A DNA stretch of 64,000 nucleotides from Pseudomonas sp. 10S4 (GTDB lineage: Bacteria; Pseudomonadota; Gammaproteobacteria; Pseudomonadales; Pseudomonadaceae), in the NCBI RefSeq assembly GCF_034344865.1, contig NZ_CP133774.1, forward strand, positions 3,658,001 to 3,722,000, in the 5' to 3' direction. Shown here piece after piece: positions 36,209-45,619 of the stretch. Both the position numbers and the translations under genes were made by a program. Each line of letters starts with the position of its first letter. The first letter of the stretch is position 1. The notes beneath the pieces are model-generated. The model was not told where the DNA came from. It did no database searches and saw only the letters and a program-made list of their open reading frames with translations.

Positions 36209-39127
36209 ATGCAAGGCAAGTCCGTTTCTGAGCACACGTTGCCACTCAATGAGCTGCTGACGGTGGTGTTGATTTCTCACAACCGTCCGGCTTTTTTGCG
36301 CAGGGCGATGAAGTTTTACGGTGCCTTGCCTTGCAAAGTCCTGGTGCTCGACTCCGCTACCGAGCACTTCAAGGGCGAAATCCCTGAAGTCGATTACCGG
36401 CACGTGCCGCAATTTGCCTACAGTGGCTTCCAGGCGAAGCTGGCCTATGGCGTGGAGCAAGTCACCACGCCTTACATGGTGTTGGCCGCCGACGATGACT
36501 TCATCGTGCATGAAGCGCTGTTCGAGTCGGTGGACTTCCTCGAAGAAAACCGCGACTACGGCATGTGCCACGGCTATTGCCTGATGTACCTGACCCTCGG
36601 CGGCAGCGTCAGCTACTACCGTCGCGACAAGAAGGTCTGCGAGGACTATTCGTCCGAGCGGCCACAGGATCGCGTGGTCGACTACATGCGTCAGTACCTG
36701 CCGCCGTTCTATGCGGTGACCCGTACCGCGCTGATGAAATCCTGGTATGCGCTGTTGCCGCCGGGCACCAGTTTCCAGTGGCAGGAAATCGGCCACGTGT
36801 ATTACATGCTGGCGTGCGCCAAGGCGCGAATCCTGCCGACTGCGTATGTGGTGCGTGAGATCAACTATGGCAACTCCGAACACAACACCGAGGTGTATCA
36901 CTCGCTGACTTACACCGATGCCAAATCGGTGACCGAGCGTAATGACTTCGCCGAGTTCCTGGCCTCGTTGCCAACCGGTATCCAGGGTCTCGATCCGGCG
37001 CAGGGCAAAGCGTTCGTCATGGAAAGTTTCGATGCCATGATCGACAGCTTGCAAACCGGCCGTGCGCTGACGGCAGAGCTCATTTTTCAGTCCATCTGGA
37101 ACAATGCCCTGAAGGCGCCTGATCGTCGTTTCGGACCACAGCAGTACGTTGAAATGCCATTCTACAATCAGGCATTTTTCGATCAGTTGACGCAATTCGA
37201 ATTTATGCTTCACGGCATGCCGGCCGGTCGTCTTCAGCTCGAAGTGCTTGAAGGCGTGTGGACTCGCCAGGAACACTTGCTGAGCCCGCGCAACAACGAT
37301 ACGCCGGAAAGTGTGGTCGACCGTTTGTGGCAGGCCTACGACGCCAACGCGTTCAACCGCACGGTGGTCAAGCGTCTGGCGGCGCAACTGGAGGTGCTGG
37401 GCGAGGACGAAGAAGCTCAGTCGATGCAGGAGTGGAGCGCACGCCTTGATGCATTGTCGGTCGAGGATCATCACTCGACGTTCGACCGCATGCGCTCGGG
37501 TCGCCTGCTCAAATGGCTGGAAAACCGTCAGCCGGACATTGAACAGGCCGAGTCGATTGCCCGGCACCTGGCAGCCAATGACGGTGGCCCGCAGTTCGGC
37601 ATTCTCTTGCTGGACCTGGATAACAACGTCGACAAATTGCAGGTCACCCTCGACAGCTTGCTCGAAGGTCACAGCAAGGCGTTCAAAGTCGTGGTCTTCA
37701 CCACCGGCGAAGCACCGGCGGCGACCACGGCGCAAAACACCTTGCACTTTGTCCGGGTCACGCCGAGCAATTTTGTCGACAAACTGAACCAGAGTGCCCG
37801 TCAGTCGCCGTGCGACTGGCTGTTGCTGGCCGAGGCCGGTGACGAGTTCACCGCCGGCGGCTTGTTGCGTGCCAGTCTGGAACTGTTGTCTGCCGCCGAC
37901 TGCCGCGCCGTGGCCACCGATGAAATCCAGCGCAACGACCACGGCGCGCTGGTGGATGTATTCCATCCCGGCTTCAACCTTGACCTGCTGCAAAGCCTCC
38001 CGGCCTTGATGGCGCGGCACTGGCTGATCCGTCGAGACGTGTTGATCGAGGCCGGTGGTTATCAGCCCGATTTCAGCAAGGCCCTGGAGTTCGACCTGCT
38101 GCTGCGCATCATCGAGGAGGGTGGCCTGAATGGCCTGGCCCATCTGGACGAGCCACTGCTGATCACCCAGGCACCGGCGCTGGAAGAAAATGCCCACGAG
38201 CGACTGGCGCTGATGCGTCATCTGGGTAACCGTGGCTACAAGGCCAAAATCACCTCGGCAACGCCGGGCACTTATCAGATCGACTACCGCCATACCGAGC
38301 GTCCACTGGTCTCGATCATCATCCCGGCCGGTGACGACCTGGCCCTGCTGCAACAGTGTCTGCAAGGCGTATTGCTGCGTACCCGCTACACCCGCTACGA
38401 AGTGCTGATCGCGGTTAACCCGAATCAGTCGGCCGAGATCAACGATTGGCTCGGCGTTTACCAGCATGCCAAGGTGCGTGTCCTGCACGCCGACCAGCCG
38501 CTGAGCAACGTGGCGTTGTACAACGCCGCCAGTCAGCAAGCGCATGGCGAATACCTGGTGCTGCTGGCCGCGAGCGGCGAAGTGGTCAATCCGAACTGGA
38601 TCGAGTCGCTGCTCAACCATGCCCAGCGTCCTGAAGTGGGCATCGTTGGCGCCAAGCTGGTTGATCGTGAAGGCAAGGTCACGCAAGCCGGTCTGATTCT
38701 GGGGATGAATGGCGGCGTCGGTTCGGCTTTTGTCGGCGATCGCTATGACGCCAGCCACAGCTACCTGCAACGGTTGGTGCTGGAGCAGAACTACTCGGCA
38801 GTGTCGAAGGTGTGCCTGATGGTTCGCAAAGAACTGTTCGACGCCCTGGGTGGCCTGGACGACGTGGCATTTGCCGAAGGCTTGAGCGATGTCGATCTTT
38901 GCCTCAAGGCAGGGCAAGCCGGTTACCTCACCGTGTGGACGCCGCTGGTCCAGGTCATTCATCCGGGCGTAGTGTCGCAGGCACCACAAGCCCTCGATGC
39001 GCTGCGCGAAAAATGGGCCGCTGCCTTCGCTCAGGACCGGGCCTACAACGCTAACCTTGCCTTGACCGGCAAAGGGTTCGCCTTGGGTGAAAGTACCCCG
39101 ATCAACTGGGCGCAGCTGCTCGCATAA
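36209..39127 (+). CDS. Two-part glycosyltransferase, Fgt2-like
   Basis: This intact 972-residue protein starts at ATG 36209 behind GGGGAGAAG. The N-terminal third is a TIGR00180-type glycosyltransferase domain (LLTVVLISHNRPAFLRRAMK, AADDDF). The C-terminal half is GT2-like and contains RPLVSIIIPAGDDLALLQQC, LLNHAQRPEVGIVGAKLVD and VDLCLKAGQAGYL. The latter half is closely similar to the second GT2 region of the large transferase after flgL, indicating shared ancestry. It probably extends the flagellin glycan with the methylated deoxysugar. Confidence 0.85.
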   Translation: MQGKSVSEHTLPLNELLTVVLISHNRPAFLRRAMKFYGALPCKVLVLDSATEHFKGEIPEVDYRHVPQFAYSGFQAKLAYGVEQVTTPYMVLAADDDFIVHEALFESVDFLEENRDYGMCHGYCLMYLTLGGSVSYYRRDKKVCEDYSSERPQDRVVDYMRQYLPPFYAVTRTALMKSWYALLPPGTSFQWQEIGHVYYMLACAKARILPTAYVVREINYGNSEHNTEVYHSLTYTDAKSVTERNDFAEFLASLPTGIQGLDPAQGKAFVMESFDAMIDSLQTGRALTAELIFQSIWNNALKAPDRRFGPQQYVEMPFYNQAFFDQLTQFEFMLHGMPAGRLQLEVLEGVWTRQEHLLSPRNNDTPESVVDRLWQAYDANAFNRTVVKRLAAQLEVLGEDEEAQSMQEWSARLDALSVEDHHSTFDRMRSGRLLKWLENRQPDIEQAESIARHLAANDGGPQFGILLLDLDNNVDKLQVTLDSLLEGHSKAFKVVVFTTGEAPAATTAQNTLHFVRVTPSNFVDKLNQSARQSPCDWLLLAEAGDEFTAGGLLRASLELLSAADCRAVATDEIQRNDHGALVDVFHPGFNLDLLQSLPALMARHWLIRRDVLIEAGGYQPDFSKALEFDLLLRIIEEGGLNGLAHLDEPLLITQAPALEENAHERLALMRHLGNRGYKAKITSATPGTYQIDYRHTERPLVSIIIPAGDDLALLQQCLQGVLLRTRYTRYEVLIAVNPNQSAEINDWLGVYQHAKVRVLHADQPLSNVALYNAASQQAHGEYLVLLAASGEVVNPNWIESLLNHAQRPEVGIVGAKLVDREGKVTQAGLILGMNGGVGSAFVGDRYDASHSYLQRLVLEQNYSAVSKVCLMVRKELFDALGGLDDVAFAEGLSDVDLCLKAGQAGYLTVWTPLVQVIHPGVVSQAPQALDALREKWAAAFAQDRAYNANLALTGKGFALGESTPINWAQLLA

Positions 39128-39157
39128 ACCTGGCTGACAGGCAAAAGGATTCACGGC

Positions 39158-40159
39158 ATGTTCAACGGTAAATCGATTTTCATCTCCGGCGGCACCGGTT
39201 CGTTCGGGCGCAATTTCATCCGTCGTTTGCTGGAGCAGTACCAGCCCAAGCGGGTGGTAGTGTTCTCCCGCGATGAGCTCAAACAGTACGAGATGCAGCA
39301 GACGTTCAACGCACCGTGCATGCGCTACTTCTTGGGTGATGTGCGCGATGCCGAGCGTTTGCGCCAGGCCATGCGCGGCATCGATTACGTGGTGCATGCC
39401 GCGGCCCTCAAACAAGTGCCGGCCGCCGAATACAACCCGACCGAATGCATTCGGACCAACGTCAACGGCGCGGAAAACATCATCGCTGCCGCCATCGACA
39501 ATGGCGTCAAGCAAGTCGTCGCGCTGTCCACCGATAAGGCGGCCAGCCCGATTAACTTGTACGGCGCGACCAAGTTGCTGTCGGACAAACTGTTCGTGGC
39601 CGCCAACAACATTGCCGGTGAACAACAAACCCGCTTTGCCGTGGTGCGCTACGGCAACGTCGCCGGTTCGCGAGGCTCGGTGGTGCCGTTCTTCAGCAAG
39701 TTGATCAACGAAGGCGCGACCGAACTGCCGATCACCGATGAACGCATGACGCGCTTCTGGATCACCCTCGATCACGGTGTGCAGTTCGTGCTCGACAGTT
39801 TTGCCCGGATGCACGGCGGTGAAGTGTTCGTACCGAAGATCCCGTCGATTCGCATCGTCGATCTGGCGCTGGGCATGGCCGAGCACTTGCCGCATAAAAC
39901 GGTCGGGATTCGTCCGGGGGAAAAGCTCCATGAACTGATGGTGCCGCTGGACGATGCGCGCATGACCCTGGAATTCGCCGATCACTACACCATCCAGCCG
40001 TCGATCCGCTTTACCAGCGTCGACGTGGATTTTGCCGTGGACAAGTTGGGCGAGCAGGGCAGGCCGGTCAGCGAAGACTTCGAGTACCGCTCCGACACCA
40101 ACCCGCATTTCCTCTCGGTCGGTCAGATCGCGGATCTGCACGCGGAGCTGTCGGCATGA
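39158..40159 (+). CDS. pseB: UDP-GlcNAc 4,6-dehydratase (inverting)
   Basis: The 333-residue SDR carries out the first step of pseudaminic acid synthesis, giving the 4-keto-6-deoxy-L-sugar. It shows SIFISGGTGSFGRNFI for NAD binding, STDKAASPINLYGATKLLSD with the active-site region, and RYGNVAGSRGSVVPFF. Length and motifs fit PseB. It starts a Pse cassette 30 bases after the transferase gene and overlaps pseC by four bases. Confidence 0.94.
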   Translation: MFNGKSIFISGGTGSFGRNFIRRLLEQYQPKRVVVFSRDELKQYEMQQTFNAPCMRYFLGDVRDAERLRQAMRGIDYVVHAAALKQVPAAEYNPTECIRTNVNGAENIIAAAIDNGVKQVVALSTDKAASPINLYGATKLLSDKLFVAANNIAGEQQTRFAVVRYGNVAGSRGSVVPFFSKLINEGATELPITDERMTRFWITLDHGVQFVLDSFARMHGGEVFVPKIPSIRIVDLALGMAEHLPHKTVGIRPGEKLHELMVPLDDARMTLEFADHYTIQPSIRFTSVDVDFAVDKLGEQGRPVSEDFEYRSDTNPHFLSVGQIADLHAELSA

Positions 40160-41313
40160 TTCCTTATGGTCGGCAGAGCGTCGATCAGGCCGACATCGAT
40201 GCGGTGGTTGCCGTGTTGCAGTCTGACTGGCTGACTCAGGGGCCGACCATCGAGCGTTTCGAACAGGCCATGGTCGAACGTTGCCAGGCTGATTTCGCAG
40301 TGGCGGTGTGTAACGCCACGGCGGCGCTGCACATCGCTTGCCTGGCCGCAGGGCTCGGGCCGGGCGATCGGTTGTGGACCACGCCGAACACCTTTTTGGC
40401 CTCGGCCAATTGCGGTCGTTACTGCGGCGCCGAGGTGGACTTCGTCGACATCGATCCGCTGACCTGGAACCTCGATGCCTACGCGCTGAAGGCCAAGCTG
40501 GAAGCGGCGGAAGACAACGGCACGCTGCCCAAAGTGTTGGTGGCGGTGGCTTTCGCCGGGCAGAGTTGCGACATGCGCATGCTCGCCGAACTGGCCGAGC
40601 GCTACGGTTTCACGATCATTGAAGATGCCTCTCACGCGGTCGGCGCGTCCTATGCCGGCCGGCCGGTGGGCTGCGGTGATTTCGCGGCGATGACGGTGTT
40701 TAGCTTTCATCCGGTGAAAATCATCACCAGCGCCGAAGGTGGCATGGTGCTGACCAATCGCCGGGACTTGGCCGAGCGCCTGCAACGCTTGCGCAGCCAT
40801 GGGATGACCCGCGATCCCGCGCAGATGACCGAACCCAGCCACGGCCCGTGGTATTACCAGCAAGTGGAACTGGGCTTCAATTACCGCATCACCGATTTGC
40901 AAGCTGCCCTCGGGCTGTCGCAACTGAACAAGCTCGATGACTTTATCGCACGCCGACGTGAACTGGTGGCCCGCTACGACCGCTTGCTGGCGTACTTGCC
41001 GCTGACTTTGCCGAGCGCTCAGCCCGAGGCCGAGTCGGCGTGGCACCTGTATGTGGTGCGCTTGCAGCTTGATCGCATCAGCATCAGCCATCGGCAGGTG
41101 TTCGAAGGCTTGCGAGCGGCCGGGATCGGGGTGAATCTGCACTACATTCCGGTGCATTTGCAGCCGTACTATCGTGACCTGGGTTTCGCTGAAGGCGATT
41201 TCCCGGAAGCTGAACGTTATTACGCCGAGGCGATCAGCCTGCCGCTGTTTCCGTTGCTCAGCGACGAGCAACTGGACTACGTGGTCGAGCAACTGCGACG
41301 GCTGACCGAGTAG
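40156..41313 (+). CDS. pseC: UDP-4-amino-4,6-dideoxy-L-AltNAc aminotransferase
   Basis: The 385-residue DegT/DnrJ/EryC1 PLP aminotransferase puts the 4-amino group on the PseB product. The PLP lysine is in FSFHPVKIITSAEGG, with EDASHAVGASY before it. The N-terminus IPYGRQSVDQADIDAVVAVL is typical of PseC. It is translationally coupled to pseB (ATGA) and followed by a nested REP element before the next Pse gene. Confidence 0.94.
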   Translation: MIPYGRQSVDQADIDAVVAVLQSDWLTQGPTIERFEQAMVERCQADFAVAVCNATAALHIACLAAGLGPGDRLWTTPNTFLASANCGRYCGAEVDFVDIDPLTWNLDAYALKAKLEAAEDNGTLPKVLVAVAFAGQSCDMRMLAELAERYGFTIIEDASHAVGASYAGRPVGCGDFAAMTVFSFHPVKIITSAEGGMVLTNRRDLAERLQRLRSHGMTRDPAQMTEPSHGPWYYQQVELGFNYRITDLQAALGLSQLNKLDDFIARRRELVARYDRLLAYLPLTLPSAQPEAESAWHLYVVRLQLDRISISHRQVFEGLRAAGIGVNLHYIPVHLQPYYRDLGFAEGDFPEAERYYAEAISLPLFPLLSDEQLDYVVEQLRRLTE

Positions 41314-41324
41314 CCGCTGTAATC

Positions 41325-41492
41325 CCTGTGGGCGCGAGCTAATGTGGCGAGGGGGCTTTGCCCCCGTTCGGCTGCGAAGCAGTCGTAAAACCATTACACG
41401 CGGTGCTCCTGATACATCGCGTTGGTAGGCTTTGGTGCCGCTACGCGACCCAATGGGGGCAAGCCCCTCGCCACAGAGCCCGCTCCCACAGG
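41325..41492. repeat. Nested REP element: GTGGCGAGG doublet inside a GTGGG REP pair
   Basis: Outer arms CCTGTGGGCGCGAGC (41325-41339) and GAGCCCGCTCCCACAGG (to 41492) enclose a complete doublet of the other family at 41343-41476 (TGTGGCGAGGGGGC to CCCCTCGCCACA). One REP family seems to have inserted into a copy of the other. It splits the pse genes between pseC and the methylase. Confidence 0.8.
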
Positions 41493-41518
41493 TTCAGTGC
41501 TTTAAATGAGAGAGTGCA

Positions 41519-42139
41519 ATGCGTGAACTGAGTGAACAGGAAAAATTCTGGCAGGGCGACTTCGGTAACCAGTACGTCGACCGCAACGTCGGGCAACCGC
41601 TGGTAGCGGCCAACCTGGCGTTGTTTGCCAAGGCCTTGACCCGCGCCGGGCGAATCGAAAGCCTGGTGGAGCTGGGCACCAATGCCGGCAACAATTTGCA
41701 GGCGCTGCGTCAGCTGTTGCCGCAATGTGAACTGTTCGGCGTGGAGATCAACGAAAGCGCTTGCGCCCAGGCCCAGGGACTGGAGATTGCCCAGATCTGG
41801 CACGGCTCGCTGTTCGATTTTCCCCGCGAGCGCACCTTCGACCTGACCCTGAGCAAAGGCGTGCTGATTCATCTGGCGCCGGAGTTGCTGGCGGCCGCGT
41901 ATGAACAGTTGTATGCGTTGAGCCAGCGTTACATCCTGATCGCCGAGTACTACAACCCGGCGCCGGTCGAGGTGTCGTATCGCGGCAACAGCGGCAAGTT
42001 GTTCAAGCGTGATTTTGCCGGTGAAATGCTCGATCGTTATGCTGACCTGCAACTGCTGGATTACGGTTTCGGTTACCACCGTGACCCGCAATTCCCGGTG
42101 GACGACATCACCTGGTTCCTGTTGGAAAAACGCCCTTGA
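41519..42139 (+). CDS. Pseudaminic acid biosynthesis-associated methylase
   Basis: The 206-residue SAM-dependent methyltransferase matches the small family found in pse clusters: N-terminal EQEKFWQGDFGNQYVDRN, motif I LVELGTNAGNNLQAL, and DLTLSKGVLIHLAPE. It presumably methylates the nonulosonate or a precursor. It follows the nested REP element and overlaps pseF by four bases (TTGA). Confidence 0.87.
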   Translation: MRELSEQEKFWQGDFGNQYVDRNVGQPLVAANLALFAKALTRAGRIESLVELGTNAGNNLQALRQLLPQCELFGVEINESACAQAQGLEIAQIWHGSLFDFPRERTFDLTLSKGVLIHLAPELLAAAYEQLYALSQRYILIAEYYNPAPVEVSYRGNSGKLFKRDFAGEMLDRYADLQLLDYGFGYHRDPQFPVDDITWFLLEKRP

Positions 42140-42843
42140 ACAACGTCGCAATCATCCCGGCCCGCGGTGGCAGCAAACGTATACCGCGCAAGAACCTCAA
42201 GCCGTTCGACGGCGTGCCGATGATTGCCCGTTCAATTAAAACCGCCCTTGATTCGGGACTGTTCGCTCAGGTGGTGGTCAGCACCGATGACGAGGAAATC
42301 GCCGAGTTGGCTCGGGCTTGCGGTGCGCAAGTGCCATTCATGCGCCCAGCAGCGTTGGCGGATGATTTCACCGGCACGGCGGCGGTGATTGCACATGCCC
42401 TGGAAGAACTGCAACGACAGGGCCGCGACTTTGATTTCGCCTGTTGTATCTATGCCACGGCGCCGCTGCTGCAAGCGCGATTTTTGCAAGAGGGTTTGAG
42501 CCTGTTGCAGCAGCATCCGGACAGGTCGTTTGCATTCTCGGTGTGTGATTTCGGTTTCCCGGTGCAGCGTGCGTTGATCCTTGATGATCAGGGTGCATTG
42601 ACCGCTTTGTATCCAGAGTTTCGTCAGACGCGTTCCCAGGATCTGCCGCCGGCTTATCAGGACGCCGGGCAGTTTTACTGGGGCCGTAGCAGTGCCTGGT
42701 TGCGTGGCGAGGTGTTGTATTCAAGCCAAAGCCTGCCGGTGATCCTGCCACGTTACCTGGTGCAGGACATCGATACGCTCGAAGACTGGAAACGCGCCGA
42801 ATATCTTTACGCCGCGTTGAAGGCTGGTGGTGAGTTGCAATGA
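42136..42843 (+). CDS. pseF: Pseudaminic acid cytidylyltransferase
   Basis: The 235-residue CMP-sugar synthetase activates pseudaminic acid with CTP. The signature IIPARGGSKRIPRKNLKPF is at the N-terminus and VQDIDTLEDWKRAE near the end. Start TTG 42136 overlaps the methylase stop; there is no upstream ATG in frame. It overlaps pseG by four bases. Confidence 0.93.
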   Translation: MNNVAIIPARGGSKRIPRKNLKPFDGVPMIARSIKTALDSGLFAQVVVSTDDEEIAELARACGAQVPFMRPAALADDFTGTAAVIAHALEELQRQGRDFDFACCIYATAPLLQARFLQEGLSLLQQHPDRSFAFSVCDFGFPVQRALILDDQGALTALYPEFRQTRSQDLPPAYQDAGQFYWGRSSAWLRGEVLYSSQSLPVILPRYLVQDIDTLEDWKRAEYLYAALKAGGELQ

Positions 42844-44345
42844 GAGTGCTGATCCGTGCTGACGCCTCGCCGATCATCGGCAGTGGTCACATCGCTCGCT
42901 GCCTGACCCTGGCCAGGGTGTTGCGCCTGCAGGGCGTGCACGTGGCGTTTGCCTGTCGCCGTTTGCCGGGCCATCGGCTCGACAGTCTCGTCGCCGAGGG
43001 TTTTGAAACCTTCGCGCTGCCGGAGCGTTACCCCGATGAAGACCCGCAACAGGCCATCGAAGCCATGCTGCCATGGCAGGCAGATATTGCTGCGTTAGGC
43101 CAGGCGCTGGAACAGCATCCGGCCTTCGACTGGATCATCGTCGACCACTACGGCCTCGATCATCACTGGCAGACGGCGGCTCGCCGCTGGGCGCCACGGA
43201 TCGCGGCGGTGGATGATCTGGCGACGCGCACTTACAGCGTCGACTTGCTACTCAATCAGAATCTGTCGGGCACGTCAGCGGCTTACGCTTCGTTGCTTAC
43301 ACCGGATTGCCAGACCTTGCTCGGACCACGCTTCGCCATGTTGCGCGATGAATTCTGCTGCCCAGCGATTGAAATCAAGCCTCAGGCCAAACGTGTGCTG
43401 GTGAATTTCGGCGGCTTTGATGCGGCGATGCAAACCCATCACGCGATGTTGGCGCTGGCGGATTTTGATGCGCTGGAAGTCGACTTCGTCGCCGGCACCG
43501 ACAATCCTGCCTGGGACAAGATGCAGGCGCTGGCGGTCAATCGTCCGAATTGGCGTTTGCACAGTTTTGTCAGCGACTTTTACCGATTGATGACCGAGGC
43601 CGACCTGTTTATCGGCGCAGGTGGCGGTACGAGTTGGGAGCGGGCTGCCATGGGCCTGCCGACAATCTGCATTGCGGTGTCGAATAATCAGCAGGCCAAC
43701 GGCGAGGTCATGGCGACTTCGGGCGCTCATGTGTTCCTCGGGGCGCGTGAGCAGGTCAGCGTCGAGCAGTTGCGCCTGGCCATCGGTTTTGTCGCGGCCA
43801 ATCAGGGTTTGCGTCAAAGCTTGGCCGAGCGTTCCCGGCAATTGGTCGATGGTCGTGGCGCGCAGCGCGTGGCAGCCGCGTTGGTCGGTGCGGTGTTGCC
43901 GTTGCGCGAGGCGACGCTGGACGATGCGCGATTGTTGTTTGATGGCCGCAATGCCGAGGCGGTGCGGCGTTGGTCACTGGATAGTTGCCTGATTGATTGG
44001 CCCGCGCATCAGGCCTGGCTGGCCGCCAGCCTGGGCAATCCGCTGCGGTTGCTGCTGATTGCCGACGCGGGCGATGGTCCGGTCGGTGCGCTGCGTTATG
44101 ACCTTCACGGGTTGAGCGCCGAGGTCTCGATTTATCTGTTCGAAGGCCGTTTCGGCCTGGGCTGGGGCAGGGCGCTGCTGGCTCGTGGCGAAGCCTTTGT
44201 GAGCGCCCACTGGCCGCAACTGCAAAGCATCACCGCTCAGGTACTGCCGGCCAACCAGCCGTCGCTGAGTCTTTTTCGCGACGCCGGTTTCACCCAGAGT
44301 GCTTGCGCGTTCACCCGCGTTTTAAAGGATCACAGCAATGACTAG
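42840..44345 (+). CDS. pseG: Fusion of UDP-sugar hydrolase PseG and a GNAT acetyltransferase
   Basis: The product is 501 residues, whereas PseG alone is about 340. Residues 1-350 are PseG: IIGSGHIARCLTLA carries the general-base His17, and FIGAGGGTSWERAAMGLP binds the nucleotide. From about 352 (LPLREATLDDARLLFDGRNA) to the end is a GNAT fold with GLGWGRALLARGEAF as the acetyl-CoA loop. This probably supplies the PseH step (N4-acetylation), which has no separate gene here. A different acyl donor is possible. It overlaps pseI by eight bases. Confidence 0.9.
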   Translation: MRVLIRADASPIIGSGHIARCLTLARVLRLQGVHVAFACRRLPGHRLDSLVAEGFETFALPERYPDEDPQQAIEAMLPWQADIAALGQALEQHPAFDWIIVDHYGLDHHWQTAARRWAPRIAAVDDLATRTYSVDLLLNQNLSGTSAAYASLLTPDCQTLLGPRFAMLRDEFCCPAIEIKPQAKRVLVNFGGFDAAMQTHHAMLALADFDALEVDFVAGTDNPAWDKMQALAVNRPNWRLHSFVSDFYRLMTEADLFIGAGGGTSWERAAMGLPTICIAVSNNQQANGEVMATSGAHVFLGAREQVSVEQLRLAIGFVAANQGLRQSLAERSRQLVDGRGAQRVAAALVGAVLPLREATLDDARLLFDGRNAEAVRRWSLDSCLIDWPAHQAWLAASLGNPLRLLLIADAGDGPVGALRYDLHGLSAEVSIYLFEGRFGLGWGRALLARGEAFVSAHWPQLQSITAQVLPANQPSLSLFRDAGFTQSACAFTRVLKDHSND

Positions 44346-45390
44346 CTTCAAGATAGGCGAGCGTTTGATCGGTGCTGATGCGCCACCGTTCATCATTGCC
44401 GAAATGAGCGGCAACCATAACCAGTCGCTGGAAGTGGCCCTGCAAATCGTCGAAGCCGCCGCCAAGGCCGGCGCCCACGCCTTGAAGCTGCAAACCTATA
44501 CCGCCGAGACCATGACCCTGGACCTCGATGAAGGCGCGTTTTTCATCAAGGACCCCAACAGTCTCTGGGCCGGATCTTCGTTGTACGCGTTGTACGAGAA
44601 GGCCCACACACCGTGGGAATGGCATGCGCCGATTTTCGCTCGGGCCAAAGAGTTGGGCATGTTGGCGTTCTCCACGCCGTTCGACGACACCGCCGTGGAC
44701 TTTCTCGAAAGCCTCGACGTACCGGCCTACAAGATCGCCAGTTTTGAAAACACCGACCTGCCGCTGATTCGCCGGGTCGCCGCCACCGGCAAGCCGCTGA
44801 TCATCTCCACTGGCATGGCCAGCATCGCCGAACTCGACGAAACCGTGCGCGCCGCCCGCGAGGCTGGTTGCAAGGATCTGGTGCTGCTCAAGTGCACCAG
44901 CACTTACCCGGCGACGCCGACCAACAGCAATGTGCGGACCATCCCGCATTTGCGCGAATTGTTTGGCTGTGAAGTCGGGCTGTCTGATCACTCCATGGGC
45001 GTTGGCGTTTCTGTCGCTGCAGTGGCACTCGGCGCAACGGTAGTGGAAAAACATTTCACCCTCGACCGTGCCGCTGGTGGCGTCGACGCCAGTTTCTCCC
45101 TGGAACCGGCAGAACTGGCCAGCCTGGTGATCGAAACCGAGCGCGCCTGGCAGGCGATGGGGCAGGTGCATTACGGCGTGACCGAGGCCGAGCGCAAGTC
45201 GCTGGTGTACCGGCGATCGCTTTACGTCACCCAGGACATGGCCGCCGGTGAACCCTTCACCGCTGCCAATCTGCGGGCCATCCGCCCGGGTCTGGGCTTG
45301 GCCCCCAAGCACGCTGAAACCCTGCTGGGCCGCCGCGCTCGCCAGGCCATCAAGCGCGGAACAGCGCTGGACTGGTCGTTGGTCGAATAA
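44338..45390 (+). CDS. pseI: Pseudaminic acid synthase
   Basis: The 350-residue NeuB-family enzyme condenses the 6-deoxy-altrose derivative with phosphoenolpyruvate. It has the TIM-barrel motifs FIIAEMSGNHNQSLE, HALKLQTYTAETMT and GLSDHSMG, and a C-terminal SAF antifreeze-like domain (SLYVTQDMAAGEPFTAANLR). It completes the free nonulosonate that PseF activates. Confidence 0.94.
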   Translation: MTSFKIGERLIGADAPPFIIAEMSGNHNQSLEVALQIVEAAAKAGAHALKLQTYTAETMTLDLDEGAFFIKDPNSLWAGSSLYALYEKAHTPWEWHAPIFARAKELGMLAFSTPFDDTAVDFLESLDVPAYKIASFENTDLPLIRRVAATGKPLIISTGMASIAELDETVRAAREAGCKDLVLLKCTSTYPATPTNSNVRTIPHLRELFGCEVGLSDHSMGVGVSVAAVALGATVVEKHFTLDRAAGGVDASFSLEPAELASLVIETERAWQAMGQVHYGVTEAERKSLVYRRSLYVTQDMAAGEPFTAANLRAIRPGLGLAPKHAETLLGRRARQAIKRGTALDWSLVE

Positions 45391-45619
45391 CCCTTGTAGG
45401 GCTGATTCGGCAAAATAGCGTGACCTGTGAGTCATAACGCGCATCTTCACTGTATTGTATTGACCGGGAAGATGGCGCCTGACCCTTTATCGGGTCCAGT
45501 GATAGCCCTTTACGCTTCCCGCTGTCGCCCGTTGCGGGCGGCTGAAAATCTCTGTTTGTCGGCGCCCCTCGAATCCTTGCGAGCGGTGGTATTGGGCTGT
45601 TTATTATTGGGAAGCCGTA

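Noticed and set aside
36167..40141. 1324-codon open frame on the minus strand
   Set aside because: It lies antisense to the Fgt2-like gene and pseB in the mirrored frame of GC-rich codons. Its composition (His, Gln, Arg, Val-rich) matches no family, and the plus-strand genes are clear.
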